Assembly (NCBI GenBank): GCA_019114945.1
Contig: DXEN01000009.1
Coordinates: forward strand, 1 to 58,143
Source: Candidatus Parabacteroides intestinigallinarum
GTDB lineage: Bacteria > Bacteroidota > Bacteroidia > Bacteroidales > Tannerellaceae
Direction: 5' to 3'
Length of the DNA stretch: 58,143 nucleotides
Of the stretch, positions 27,792 through 37,507 are shown in pieces. A program made the position numbers and the translations under genes. Every line of letters begins with the position of its first letter. Position 1 is the stretch's first letter. A model generated the notes under the pieces. It was given only the letters and a program-made list of their open reading frames with translations, had not been told where the DNA came from and did not search any database.

Positions 27792-30239
27792 ATGAACGAC
27801 CGTATTAAAGATATCGCGAATTCTTTTGCTGAGGAATATTGTAGTGATGCTGTGTATCCATCCCATTTATTCAAGGCTGTTCTGCATAAAAGTATAGGAT
27901 TGGTTCATTTGATAGAGACCGATTTGGACAAGGACTACTATTACTTGCAGGAATGGGCGGATGTGCAGATGCAATTGTCGCCGAGGGCTTCAAGGCCATC
28001 GCGAAATCTTGAGCTGTCGGAAGAGGCGGAAGCCGTCATGGAAGAAGCGGAGGTATATAGGGAGAATTGGGGCATGACTGAATGCGAGCCGGTTTGTGTT
28101 TTAGCCGCGTTGGTCACCCCTGGGGTAGGTTTTACTTTCGATCAGTTGAAGACTCTGCCCCTCAATGCTACGGAGATCGCGGAGAAAGTCTCTCGTTCGG
28201 TTGGGACGAAGCCGATAGGCTCTTCCGGGGAAGCGATCGCTCCCGGTGGAAACGGGGGATTGGTCGGGACCTATTGCGTCAATAAAATAGAGGAGGCCAT
28301 AAAGGGGAAGTTGCCGGTAGTGGTTGGTTTTGAGAATGAGATCGCTACGATATTTGAGATATTGGGGCGTAAGACCAAATCGAATTTGTTGATATCCGGA
28401 GAGTCGGGCGTAGGTAAGACCTCTTTGATTAATGCCTTTGTTAAGCGTCTCGCGGCAGGAGATGTCCCTTCGTTCTTGAATAATGCTGTCGCGTATGAGT
28501 TGGATTTGGCGAGTATTGGTGCCGATGCCGCTTATAAGGGAGAGTTGGAGGATCGTTTTAAGAAGCTTTTGCGAGAGATCAAGGAGCGTCCCAACGCTAT
28601 CTTGATCATAGAATCGATTGATAAGCTTTTTGACAAACAAAGTAATTTTTATGGAGCCTCCTCTATCTTGAAACAAGAATTGGGCAAGGGGAATTTGTTG
28701 TTGCTTTGCACGGCTTCGGTCGATGGCTATACCAAGTATATTGAGACGGATAAGGAATTTGTCACCAAATTAGAGAAGATTACGCTCGACGAACCGAATA
28801 CGGATTTGTGTTTGCGTATATTGAAAGGTTCGTTGTCCGCTTATTCGGAATATCATCATTTAGATGTGAGCGAGCCGGTAATGGTGGACGCGATTCGTTT
28901 GGCTAAACGTTACTTAACGGAAAAATCCTTGCCCGACTCCGCGTTCGATTTGATCGATCGCACGATGGCGTTGGTGAAGACGATGAATGATATGTCGGCC
29001 AATGACGTCTCGAACCTTCGAGCGGAGCTTGTCCGGTTGGCGGATCAGATCGGGGTAGCGGATAATAACCAACTAATGACGGAATTGGAGTGGTTGCATT
29101 ATCGATTGATTAACCAGATTAGTTGTATCTTGATGGCGCGGTTGGATGCGGATGTTGATTTTGGCAAGATCCAGACACCGCGGGAGCGAGTGGATTATTT
29201 AAGGAGCACGCTCGATCAGTTGGAGCGGATGTGCCAACAAAAACGGACGGCATTAGAAAGTTCTGACTTGTTCGCTGTAGTCGCGAAGCAGACGGGAATA
29301 CCTTTGGGCAAGGTTCAATCGAAGGAACGCGACCGTCTGGTCAATGCCGAAGCTACGTTGAAGAAGCGGGTGGTAGGGCAAGACCATGCTGTCAAAATTG
29401 TGCTTGATTCGATATTTGAGTCTCGTTCCGGATTGAACAAGAAAGGACAGCCGATGGGTTCGTTCTTTTTCCTCGGTCCGACCGGTACGGGAAAGACAGA
29501 GTTGTCGAAAGCTTTGGCCGCCTTCTTATTCGAAGATGAATCCGCTTTGATCCGTTTCGATATGTCGGAATTTAAGGAAGAACATTCGGTAGCTTTGCTT
29601 TATGGCGCGCCTCCGGGATACGTAGGTTATGAGGACGGAGGTCTCTTGGTGAACAAGATTCGTCAAAAGCCCTATTCCGTGGTGCTGTTTGATGAGATAG
29701 AGAAAGCGCATAAGTCCGTATTCGACCTTTTCTTGCAAATCTTGGATGAAGGTAAATTGCACGACCGCTTAGGACGGGTAGGCGATTTCTCGAATGCCCT
29801 GATTCTTTTTACCTCTAATATAGGTAGTCAATTTATCGTAGACTCATTTACCCAAGGACGAATCCCACGGAATAATGATTTGATGGATATCATGCAGAAT
29901 TATTTCCGGCCTGAGTTCTTGGGGCGTTTGACGGAAATTGTCCCGTTCTCTCCAATTACGGAAGAAACCGTTACGCGTATCTTCGAGATTCACTTGAAGG
30001 GGTTGCTTAAATTGTTGGAAGAGCAGGGAATATCGCTTGATATTACGCCGGAGGCGAAGCGCGAGATCGCGATGATGGGCTTCAATCCGCAATATGGCGC
30101 ACGACCGGTAATCGGTATTATCCGGAAAGAGTTACGTCACCCGTTGTCGAAACTTATCATTTCCGGAAAAATAAAGTCGGGCGATGTCGTGCAAGTCCGT
30201 ATGAAAGAGGGACATCCCGATTTCGTGATTGTTTCGTGA
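27792..30239 (+). CDS. tssH: ClpV/TssH-like AAA+ disaggregase, 815 aa
   Basis: Class I Clp ATPase that should recycle contracted T6SS sheath. It has a Clp_N-like N-terminus (PSHLFKAVLHKSIGLVHLIE). The first AAA domain has Walker A GESGVGKTS (203-211), but the Walker B is LIIESIDKLF instead of the usual ..IDE.. The arginine-finger region reads DKEFVTKLEK instead of ..ERRF.., so this domain is probably ATPase-dead. A middle coiled region (about 415-500) follows. The second domain is intact: GPTGTGKTEL, VVLFDEIEKAH, TSNIGSQF and FRPEFLGRL. It is the first gene of block 1, 50 bases before tssB. The association with sheath genes supports ClpV over ClpB. Confidence 0.9.
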   Translation: MNDRIKDIANSFAEEYCSDAVYPSHLFKAVLHKSIGLVHLIETDLDKDYYYLQEWADVQMQLSPRASRPSRNLELSEEAEAVMEEAEVYRENWGMTECEPVCVLAALVTPGVGFTFDQLKTLPLNATEIAEKVSRSVGTKPIGSSGEAIAPGGNGGLVGTYCVNKIEEAIKGKLPVVVGFENEIATIFEILGRKTKSNLLISGESGVGKTSLINAFVKRLAAGDVPSFLNNAVAYELDLASIGADAAYKGELEDRFKKLLREIKERPNAILIIESIDKLFDKQSNFYGASSILKQELGKGNLLLLCTASVDGYTKYIETDKEFVTKLEKITLDEPNTDLCLRILKGSLSAYSEYHHLDVSEPVMVDAIRLAKRYLTEKSLPDSAFDLIDRTMALVKTMNDMSANDVSNLRAELVRLADQIGVADNNQLMTELEWLHYRLINQISCILMARLDADVDFGKIQTPRERVDYLRSTLDQLERMCQQKRTALESSDLFAVVAKQTGIPLGKVQSKERDRLVNAEATLKKRVVGQDHAVKIVLDSIFESRSGLNKKGQPMGSFFFLGPTGTGKTELSKALAAFLFEDESALIRFDMSEFKEEHSVALLYGAPPGYVGYEDGGLLVNKIRQKPYSVVLFDEIEKAHKSVFDLFLQILDEGKLHDRLGRVGDFSNALILFTSNIGSQFIVDSFTQGRIPRNNDLMDIMQNYFRPEFLGRLTEIVPFSPITEETVTRIFEIHLKGLLKLLEEQGISLDITPEAKREIAMMGFNPQYGARPVIGIIRKELRHPLSKLIISGKIKSGDVVQVRMKEGHPDFVIVS

Positions 30240-30288
30240 GGAAAGAATGATTAAAATGAATAATAACCATTAAAACGTAAAATGTATT

Positions 30289-30753
30289 ATGGCAATGAAA
30301 GAGAATTTTATCTCGATGGCTCCCGATGAGGAATCCAACGCGAAAGTCAGTCCGATTGATAACAATAAGACGTTGATGATTGATCAATATACCTCGGACG
30401 TTGAACCGGGAAACCCGGAACTTGTGGAGGACATCCAGACGATAGGTGATGCTTTCGCTCGCTTTAAGCCCTCTGTGGAAGTCGATTTTGTGGACGAGGA
30501 CGGCGGCTCGGTAAACGAGACTTTGCGGTTCAATGAGCTGCGTGATTTTGAGGCGCAAGGCGGCAAGGGCCGATTGGTGGAAAACAGCGCTTTCCTTTCT
30601 GGGGTGAAGAAGAAAATCGATACGAACGCAAAGATTCGCAAAAGTATCGAGCAAAATCGGAAATTGCGGGATATATTGAAAGACAGTACCGGCAGAGAGG
30701 AATTAAAAGTGATGCTGAAAGCGTTGCTTGAGGAACTTGAGAGTAGTAAATAA
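30289..30753 (+). CDS. tssB: TssB, T6SS sheath small subunit, 154 aa
   Basis: VipA-type subunit that pairs with TssC to form the contractile sheath. The DAFARFKPSVEVDFVDEDGG strand region, the FNELRDFEAQGGKGRLVENS block and the C-terminal helices around KIRKSIEQNRKLRDILKD match the Bacteroidota subtype-iii TssB pattern. Length is typical. It is followed 19 bases later by tssC. Confidence 0.88.
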   Translation: MAMKENFISMAPDEESNAKVSPIDNNKTLMIDQYTSDVEPGNPELVEDIQTIGDAFARFKPSVEVDFVDEDGGSVNETLRFNELRDFEAQGGKGRLVENSAFLSGVKKKIDTNAKIRKSIEQNRKLRDILKDSTGREELKVMLKALLEELESSK

Positions 30754-30772
30754 TATCTAAAAGAATACGAAT

Positions 30773-32143
30773 ATGGCAGACACAGAAATGCAAAGAAGTA
30801 ATGCCGCTTCCCAGGCGACTTCCGGAGTGAGTGAGGTACGCCCTCAACAGTCGGCTCAAGATGTATCGAAGTTGTTGTCCGCTTATGGTGGTTTCAATGC
30901 CGTTCGCGGCTTCATGCCCGATGCGGATAATTTAAATCCCGCTCGTAAAGCGGCTAAGGCTGTTTTCCTTTCGGACAAACGTTTTAAAGAGAAGCGGGAG
31001 AACCTGATTAATGATATCAAAGGTTGGCTTGAGGTCTTGGATGAAGGGCATGAAAGCGCTACCGAGTTCGTGGACGCTTGTAAGGAGAAAGAAGAAAAAT
31101 ATACGAAGCTCTTAAGTCAGGGCATTACCGATGCGCTCTTCGCGACGGCCAACTTGGAACGCTCTTACCGGGAACTCGACAGTTTCTTTAAGACCGCCAA
31201 TACGGACAAGGTAAAGAACTTGCGGATCATCAATGTCTATAAGGATGATGTCGCGGATCCCGATTCGGGTTTTGCCCAGGAGGTGGAAGGCATCCTTCGC
31301 AATGGTTTCGACCGTTTAAGTTTGAAGGACTGTTATAGTTTGTTGGTTGTTCCGGGAAATGTTTTCCAGGATAAACCGACCCTTTTGCAATGGGCGAAGA
31401 TCGCTTTCAAATATAAAGTCATGCTCATCACGGACCATGCCGATGAGTATTCGTTTGATGATCTTTATACTAATACGGAATGGTATCATGACAGCGATAT
31501 CGAGCTCCAAAACGTGATTATGACCGCCAACTGGCTTGTCGGACGTGACGCCGAGAAAATGTCGGAAGACGAGAAAGACAGTCCCGCTTTTTATATTTGC
31601 GGGTCGAGTGCCTTGGCTGGTAAGCTTTACGACGAGAGCGCGAACATGGCTCAAGGGGCGGGTGGTAAGAAATACGGTACCCTTGACGGCGTGAAAGGCG
31701 TGAAACTCGATTTGCTTAAGTCGCAAATCGCCGCGTTGATGGACAACCAAGTCATCCCGATGGTTTATTCCGAGGGACGTGTCATGGCGTTCAACAATAC
31801 GACGCTTTACAATGGGGATAATACGGCCATGAAGGAATATCCCATCGTCCGCGTGTTCGACTGGGTCAAGAAAGTCCTGATGAATTACGTGCACGAGGTG
31901 GCGCTCGAGAACTGGGATCCTTATAACTCTCCTAAGAACTTGAAAGCGAAGATTCAAGCGTTCTTGAACGATTACAAGGGTTATGGCAACCTGTTCCAGA
32001 ACTACGAGATCAAGGAGCCGACACAAGATCCGGTGACCAAACGTATCACTTGTGATATCAGTCTGACTCCTTTCTATTCGGCGAAGAACTTTATTATTAA
32101 GGTATCAGCGGATAAGAAAGATAAAGATGCGCAAATGGCGTAA
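30773..32143 (+). CDS. tssC: TssC, T6SS sheath large subunit, 456 aa
   Basis: VipB-type sheath protein (Bacteroidota DUF5458-like form). A disordered N-terminus is followed by the sheath core. Recognisable parts are YGGFNAVRGFMPDADNLNP, LERSYRELDSFF (reminiscent of the VipB WRGLxxL region), DAEKMSEDEKDSPAFYICGS and a C-terminal DISLTPFYSAKNFIIKVSAD. Length fits. It lies between tssB and the Hcp genes, as expected for a tail operon. Confidence 0.88.
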   Translation: MADTEMQRSNAASQATSGVSEVRPQQSAQDVSKLLSAYGGFNAVRGFMPDADNLNPARKAAKAVFLSDKRFKEKRENLINDIKGWLEVLDEGHESATEFVDACKEKEEKYTKLLSQGITDALFATANLERSYRELDSFFKTANTDKVKNLRIINVYKDDVADPDSGFAQEVEGILRNGFDRLSLKDCYSLLVVPGNVFQDKPTLLQWAKIAFKYKVMLITDHADEYSFDDLYTNTEWYHDSDIELQNVIMTANWLVGRDAEKMSEDEKDSPAFYICGSSALAGKLYDESANMAQGAGGKKYGTLDGVKGVKLDLLKSQIAALMDNQVIPMVYSEGRVMAFNNTTLYNGDNTAMKEYPIVRVFDWVKKVLMNYVHEVALENWDPYNSPKNLKAKIQAFLNDYKGYGNLFQNYEIKEPTQDPVTKRITCDISLTPFYSAKNFIIKVSADKKDKDAQMA

Positions 32144-32186
32144 TATGCGGAAAGAGTTTATTTTCTAACTTTTAAAATCAAAGGAT

Positions 32187-32579
32187 ATGGCAAAGACACC
32201 AGTAAAATTGGAAGTTGACGGCTACAAGGAGCGTGAAGTCATGATGGTCAAGTATGAGTTCGACCAAGCTACGGATGTGGAAGGTCAAATGTCGGGCATA
32301 CCTCGTGGCGGTAAAATTAATATCCGCGTCAAGGCACTCAATGATGGTACACCCGACCTGCTGGCTTGGATGGTTGAACGTAATTTGCCGAAAAACGGTA
32401 CGATCACTTTCCTTGAGACGAAAACCGGTAAGAACATGAAGACGATCAAGTTCACGAACGGTTATTGTGTTAATTTCGAGGAGAAATGGGAAGATAAGCA
32501 AGGGCACTTCGAGGAAATCGAGATTACGTGCCAAAAGATTGAATTCGGATCTGTGGTTTTCGAGAATGATTGGGCTTGA
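32187..32579 (+). CDS. tssD: Hcp/TssD tube protein 1, 130 aa
   Basis: Tail-tube protein of the Bacteroidota TssD type. It shows the pattern KLEVDGYKEREVMMVKYEFD, IPRGGKINIRVKAL, LLAWM and EKWEDKQGHFEEIEITCQKI. It starts 43 bases after tssC. It should form hexameric rings inside the sheath. About half its residues match the next gene, so the two are tandem duplicates. Confidence 0.88.
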   Translation: MAKTPVKLEVDGYKEREVMMVKYEFDQATDVEGQMSGIPRGGKINIRVKALNDGTPDLLAWMVERNLPKNGTITFLETKTGKNMKTIKFTNGYCVNFEEKWEDKQGHFEEIEITCQKIEFGSVVFENDWA

Positions 32580-32626
32580 ACCTATTGATCGCGACAGAAT
32601 GTTTAACTAAAAAACAAAGTAAAATT

Positions 32627-33025
32627 ATGGCAGAAAATATCACGCCGGTGCAACTATCGGTAAAAGATTTCGAGACCCGCGAGGTCATGATGGTTGATTA
32701 TACATTCTCTCAAACTACGGATCGGGAAGGCCAGATCTCCGGTATTCCTCGGGGCGGGCGAATCAATATTCGCGTTAAGGCGATGAATGATGGAAACAAT
32801 CAGCTTTTGCAATGGATGTTATCGCCCAACGACCCGCGCGATATCAAGATCACGTTCTACAATACGATCGACGGATCGACCATGAAAGAACTTGAAGGTA
32901 CCGGATGCTATTGCGTTCACTATCTTGAGAAATGGGAAGATGGCGAGGAGCATTTCGAGGAGCTTCAGATCGTTTGTCAGGAACTGAAGAACGGTCCGGT
33001 TGATTTCCAGAATCCTTGGAAATAA
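32627..33025 (+). CDS. tssD: Hcp/TssD tube protein 2, 132 aa
   Basis: Paralogue of the preceding gene: VKDFETREVMMVDYTFSQTT, GIPRGGRINIRVKAMNDG, LLQWML and YLEKWEDGEEHFEELQIVCQ. I choose ATG 32627 (MAENITPVQLS), which aligns with the start of its neighbour; the longer frame from 32570 would overlap that gene and adds no homologous residues. Between 33025 and the next gene are 163 bases without a recognisable feature. Confidence 0.87.
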   Translation: MAENITPVQLSVKDFETREVMMVDYTFSQTTDREGQISGIPRGGRINIRVKAMNDGNNQLLQWMLSPNDPRDIKITFYNTIDGSTMKELEGTGCYCVHYLEKWEDGEEHFEELQIVCQELKNGPVDFQNPWK

Positions 33026-33188
33026 TCTATAAGAAGATGAGACCGGCTTTTCTCTGTCGTGAATTCGCGGCTTGGAAAGTCGGTCGAATTCTTTCTAAGC
33101 CTGTTTGGCTGAGGACAAGCTTAGGGAGGTTTTGAAAAAGGTATCCCGATAAAGGGAATTAGCGAATCGTCTTATACCAGTTTTTGAT

Positions 33189-33596
33189 ATGTCTTTATTG
33201 GCTAACTTATATCTTGGAGATAACCGCTCCGGCAATTATACGAAAGAATATCTCGTCACGGCTTGTCATGTTAAGCTCGCTCGTCGGCACAACGATTACG
33301 CGCCCGACGCCGATCCTCGTTGTGATCTTATCCACGTTACGATTGTCGCTCCCGACAAAGACAATTTGGAATTGCAGGAATGGTATATCGAGCGATCGGC
33401 TTTGTCCGGAAAAATCGTGATCGATCTTTCCAATCAAGCGGCTAAATACGACCAGACAGAGCGGACCATCCAATTCGAGAACGCTCAATGCGTCGCTATC
33501 GCCGAGCATTACGAGATTGATGCGCCTTATCGGCATCTTTTCGAATTCGAATTCATGGCCGAGGCTTTGGAGATCGACGAGAGTACGTTTCAATAA
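33189..33596 (+). CDS. Hcp/TssD-like protein 3, 135 aa
   Basis: More divergent TssD-like protein. The strand pattern is kept: LVTACHVKLARRHNDYAPDA, CDLIHVTIVAPDKDNLELQE, WYIERSALSGKIVIDL and HLFEFEFMAEALEIDE. It lacks the RGGKINI turn of proteins 1 and 2. It could form a specialised ring at the tip or base of the tube, or carry an effector. The family call rests on fold pattern and position. Confidence 0.7.
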   Translation: MSLLANLYLGDNRSGNYTKEYLVTACHVKLARRHNDYAPDADPRCDLIHVTIVAPDKDNLELQEWYIERSALSGKIVIDLSNQAAKYDQTERTIQFENAQCVAIAEHYEIDAPYRHLFEFEFMAEALEIDESTFQ

Positions 33597-33613
33597 CTAA
33601 AAGGAGGAACAAT

Positions 33614-34093
33614 ATGAGCAATCTCTCTAACAATACGAAAGTGAGCTTATTTTTCGACGACATTACAAGCGGTATTATTCTGACTAAAGACAAGAGTCGC
33701 ACCGTTCAGTCCTTTCATTATCGATGCGAGAGAAAACGAAACGCGATGGGGATGCCATACGGTCCGACCGCCAAGACCTACTTGCGATTTAGCGTAAAGA
33801 CATTACCCGACGGTCATCTGAAAGATCTTTACAACCGGATGTATGAAACGGTGCCTTCGGCCTTCTCGTTTGTCTTTAATGCGACATTCGATCCGGATGA
33901 CCAGTTAAGCGACTATGATACGGCCTTGGTCGTGGAAGGTTTTATCACGAGCGTCGATGAGGTTTATGAGGGGCTCTCGACCGAAACGACCGATGCCAAA
34001 GGGCTTATGTTGACGAACGTAGAGTTTCTGGCAAAGTCTATCTCTTATATGGGAAGCGGGAATAAAAAGAAATCATTGAATATCCATTTCTAA
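33614..34093 (+). CDS. Hcp-like protein 4, 159 aa
   Basis: Small beta-rich protein placed between Hcp 3 and VgrG. The segments VQSFHYRCERKRNAMGMPYG, KTYLRFSVKTLPDG and MLTNVEFLAKSISYMG resemble the Hcp/tail-tube strand layout, with longer loops. Position directly before the spike suggests a tube-to-spike adaptor ring. It starts 17 bases after Hcp 3 and ends 18 before vgrG. The assignment is weaker than for the other three. Confidence 0.55.
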   Translation: MSNLSNNTKVSLFFDDITSGIILTKDKSRTVQSFHYRCERKRNAMGMPYGPTAKTYLRFSVKTLPDGHLKDLYNRMYETVPSAFSFVFNATFDPDDQLSDYDTALVVEGFITSVDEVYEGLSTETTDAKGLMLTNVEFLAKSISYMGSGNKKKSLNIHF

Positions 34094-34111
34094 ACAACAT
34101 AGAGACAAATC

Positions 34112-37100
34112 ATGGCGACTTATACCTTAGATATATGCGATAGTAATGATAAAAAAGCATTTCTGCGTTTGACGTACGATAAAAATAATACGAGCTCCCC
34201 AAAACTTACGTTGGGAGGAGTGTCGCTTACGTGCAAATTGTTAGGGATTCATTTTGCCAAGGCGATTTATCAACCCGGATGCGTTCGTTTCAAACTTCAA
34301 CTGACCAGTCAAACAATACGACCGAAAATCGCGGATGTGTTTGCCCGGTTTAAGGATGCTTATATTGACTTGACAAGCAAGGAGAGCGGTCAATCGCAAA
34401 GTGTCGCGGAAAAGTACCACTTATTCGATATACAACCGGCCATCAAGTCTTCGGCCGATAAAGAGATAGAGCTGACGCTTACGGCCTATAGCCCGGATAA
34501 ATACCTTACTATCGACAAGTATTGCAAAGCCTATACGGGCAAGAAGCTTCTCAATGATATCGTCTGCAAGACAATGAATTGGCCGACTCAATTGCCCTCG
34601 GAAATCACGAGTAATTCCGAGATAGATACGAAGCTTATCGCGACCGCTCCTCAACACATTTCCGCGGACAAGACAACAAATAAGGAATACATCCAGCCCT
34701 ATTTGGTGCAATACAACGAGAGCTTTTTCGATTTCCTCGTACGCGTCATGAGCCGTTGCGGGGAGTTCTTTTTCTTCGAGGACGGCAAGTTCCATTTCGG
34801 ATGGGCGCCGAGCGGCAGTATCGCGATCGATAGCTACACCGCGATGCGCTTCTCCCAGTCCATTCCTACCGCTTGGAAAGACGACACGATTGGTTACACG
34901 CATGATAATTATAATTACTTAGATGTAAGCAATGGTGAAAATTACAAGGAGCGTCCAAGGAACAGCAACAGTTCTTCCCTCAACGCGGATTCAGAGATCG
35001 CGAGCGACGAGAACCTCACGCCTATCCCTCCCAAGGATAAGTATACCAGCATGGAAGAATTCGCTTTGATGCCCGGCGCGTTCTCGGTATCGGCGGTATC
35101 GGGGATGTTGAGTGAGAAAACGATGACGGATATGCTTTCCTCTTTAGCGCTCACGCAGGGCGCTGTCACCATGAGCAGCCTTTATTCCTCCTCCACGGCG
35201 AACGACGGATACGAGGAAAGTTTTTTCAAAGCGAAAGAGGGACAAAACGCGGCGGATTATGAGGAACGCATGGATGGTGAAAAAATCCATCTTTACAGCT
35301 CGACGGTCTCTTCGGGAACGGAGCCTTTCAGCATGGATTTCTATGCGAATATCGAGCGGAAGATGAAAGAAGTGGAACAAGGACGCGTTCGCATCGACTT
35401 GGGAGAGGCCTTCTATGCGACACTCTCCTTGGGTGCGGAGGTTTCCTTTGAAGGCACTCCTTATATTGTCGTTCGAATGGAAGGCGAAATCACGCCGGAC
35501 ACGGAATCTGTCCGGATCGAGGTGTTACCGAAATCCTCTGATTCAGCTTATTATCCTCCCCTTGCACCTATCGGTCCTATCCGTACGGCAAGCGCGCAAC
35601 GGGCGTTCGTCGCGGCCAACAACGATCCGATGCGGATGAACCGTGTCCGTATCCGCTTCCCGTGGCAGAAAGAGAGCGACGACCCCTCCCCTTGGATCCG
35701 GATCGCCCTTCCGATGGCCTCGGACAGTAGTGGGTTCAATTTCATTCCCGAGGTAGGCGATGAGGCCATCGTCAACTTCGAGAACGGGAACATCGAGAAG
35801 CCTTATGTGGAAGGCCTCCTTTACTCGGCGGACCGGAAACCGTCGTACACGTACAAGAAAAACAACATGCGCTCGATCTCCTCTCGTAACGGCCACTCGA
35901 TTATCTTTTACGACAACGATAAAGGCACCGACGCAATTCAAAGTCTCTCCCCTCTCTGGAGCACGATCAACAGTTTCGTGCCCGTACTCAGATGGGAAGG
36001 CACGGAAGATATGCAGAAAGCAACCGGAGGCATCGAGTTCACGGACGAATATGGCCTTTACTCCATCTCCATGTCGTCCAACAAGCGGAGGATCTCCATC
36101 GATTCCCCGCTGGGGAGCGTAAGCATCAACGCTTTCACTGGCATCACCATCAGCGCGCCCAATGGGAACGTCCGCATCGAAGGGAAAAATATTGACATCG
36201 TAGCCGGAAACAACCTATCTATCAGCTCTGGTAATAATATCATTAAAGAATACTGGCCTCTCAAAGCAAAGAACAATATATTAGTAGGAACGAAAAGAAT
36301 CTCTGAGGTCGGTGAAGACCTTCTCAGTTCCGTGGCCAGCGCGCTTTCTCCCATAGACATGAAATTGATACGGACCATTATGGAAACGTTCTTGCGCCCC
36401 ATTGGCGGGACGATGCTCATCAAGTCCAACCGATATTTGCGATTGGAAGCCGGCAAGGGAAGCGCGAATATATTGGGACGCGAATTCGTGAAACAAAGAT
36501 GGATAAGCTCAGATTCCAGATCCGGAGCGTTCACGCATGATCGGGCAAAAAAGAATTTCCAAAATGTGTTCACGGAAGAAATTACCCAAAACATAGACAT
36601 TGATTCGTTGAAGGCAGAAATTGACAGGTACTTTAATGAACATAAGAACCACCATCAGACTATAGATCAAATTAAAAACAATTATGATTGGGAAAAACAA
36701 GCTATTGATTCTACTGGAATGTTCGAAACAACGACAACCTCAGATGATATAATCACTCAGCAAAAAAAACCAGAATTCAAATTATATGATCTCGCGAAAC
36801 GAATTTCCGCGAGAGCCAGATTAAAGGATTTAGCCAAGCACATTAAAGAAATAGGTTCAACATTGTCTAAAGAAGTCGAAAACGCGACAAAAGATAAAGT
36901 ATGGCAGAATTTCTTGAATACATGCCCAAAGAACTTGAAAAAAGTATTTGGCGACAATGAAATCAAGTCATTGATGGGTAACATTATAGATCCTGTCTAT
37001 TTCCTGAACGGAAGGACATACCGCGCCTACAATCAAGGGCTCACTCCCGATGTGGCGATTAAAAGGGAAATTATCCATAAGGCTCTTGTCATTCTTGTTA

Positions 37101-37459
37101 AAGAACATAACAGCAAAAATCCTTTCCTAGTCACGTTACCAGGCGCAGACGGTTTGGTTTATGCGGATGATCAAAACTGGAGGGATTGGATTGATGGGAT
37201 CAGCATGACAGTACAAACCGAGCCTCAAAGTATATCCACAACAGGAAGCAAGGTTAAAGAATTCTTCATGGAGGCCTGGGATATTGAAAATTGGATGGAC
37301 CAATACGCTTGGGATTCAACCGATGACGGGAAAATCCTTATTTCAGAGAGGGAAGACGAGACGCTTCGCATCGATGACCAGGGCATATTGGTGCGGCACA
37401 CCTATCAAGTCCCCGCTAATGGACTGAATACCTTGAAAGATAAACTCAAGGCAAATTAG
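34112..37459 (+). CDS. tssI: VgrG/TssI spike protein with C-terminal extension, 1115 aa
   Basis: Trimeric spike of the injection machine. Residues ~1-480 follow the gp27-like base (VQYNESFFDFLVRVMSRCGE, FFFEDGKFHFGW). Residues ~507-600 form the gp5 OB domain (NRVRIRFPWQKESDDPSPWI, GFNFIPEVGDEAIVNFENGN, KPYVEGLLYSADRKP). A beta-helical stretch (about 600-700) contains GSVSINAFTGITISAPNGNV. From about residue 700, and strongly from 800 to 1115 (36230-37459), base composition falls and Lys/Asn rise. This extension has helices and no family I recognise, and may be an evolved effector or cargo adaptor. No immunity-like gene follows directly. Confidence 0.88.
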   Translation: MATYTLDICDSNDKKAFLRLTYDKNNTSSPKLTLGGVSLTCKLLGIHFAKAIYQPGCVRFKLQLTSQTIRPKIADVFARFKDAYIDLTSKESGQSQSVAEKYHLFDIQPAIKSSADKEIELTLTAYSPDKYLTIDKYCKAYTGKKLLNDIVCKTMNWPTQLPSEITSNSEIDTKLIATAPQHISADKTTNKEYIQPYLVQYNESFFDFLVRVMSRCGEFFFFEDGKFHFGWAPSGSIAIDSYTAMRFSQSIPTAWKDDTIGYTHDNYNYLDVSNGENYKERPRNSNSSSLNADSEIASDENLTPIPPKDKYTSMEEFALMPGAFSVSAVSGMLSEKTMTDMLSSLALTQGAVTMSSLYSSSTANDGYEESFFKAKEGQNAADYEERMDGEKIHLYSSTVSSGTEPFSMDFYANIERKMKEVEQGRVRIDLGEAFYATLSLGAEVSFEGTPYIVVRMEGEITPDTESVRIEVLPKSSDSAYYPPLAPIGPIRTASAQRAFVAANNDPMRMNRVRIRFPWQKESDDPSPWIRIALPMASDSSGFNFIPEVGDEAIVNFENGNIEKPYVEGLLYSADRKPSYTYKKNNMRSISSRNGHSIIFYDNDKGTDAIQSLSPLWSTINSFVPVLRWEGTEDMQKATGGIEFTDEYGLYSISMSSNKRRISIDSPLGSVSINAFTGITISAPNGNVRIEGKNIDIVAGNNLSISSGNNIIKEYWPLKAKNNILVGTKRISEVGEDLLSSVASALSPIDMKLIRTIMETFLRPIGGTMLIKSNRYLRLEAGKGSANILGREFVKQRWISSDSRSGAFTHDRAKKNFQNVFTEEITQNIDIDSLKAEIDRYFNEHKNHHQTIDQIKNNYDWEKQAIDSTGMFETTTTSDDIITQQKKPEFKLYDLAKRISARARLKDLAKHIKEIGSTLSKEVENATKDKVWQNFLNTCPKNLKKVFGDNEIKSLMGNIIDPVYFLNGRTYRAYNQGLTPDVAIKREIIHKALVILVKEHNSKNPFLVTLPGADGLVYADDQNWRDWIDGISMTVQTEPQSISTTGSKVKEFFMEAWDIENWMDQYAWDSTDDGKILISEREDETLRIDDQGILVRHTYQVPANGLNTLKDKLKAN

Positions 37460-37507
37460 GAATCCTACAAGTCACGTTTTTTTAATAAATAAGGTAAGAT
37501 TGAATCT

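Noticed and set aside
27792-30239. General chaperone ClpB
   Set aside because: Degenerate first AAA domain and position directly before tssB/tssC favour a sheath-recycling ClpV-like role.
33026-33188. Missing small gene between Hcp 2 and Hcp 3
   Set aside because: No start-to-stop frame with a supportable product in the 163 bases.
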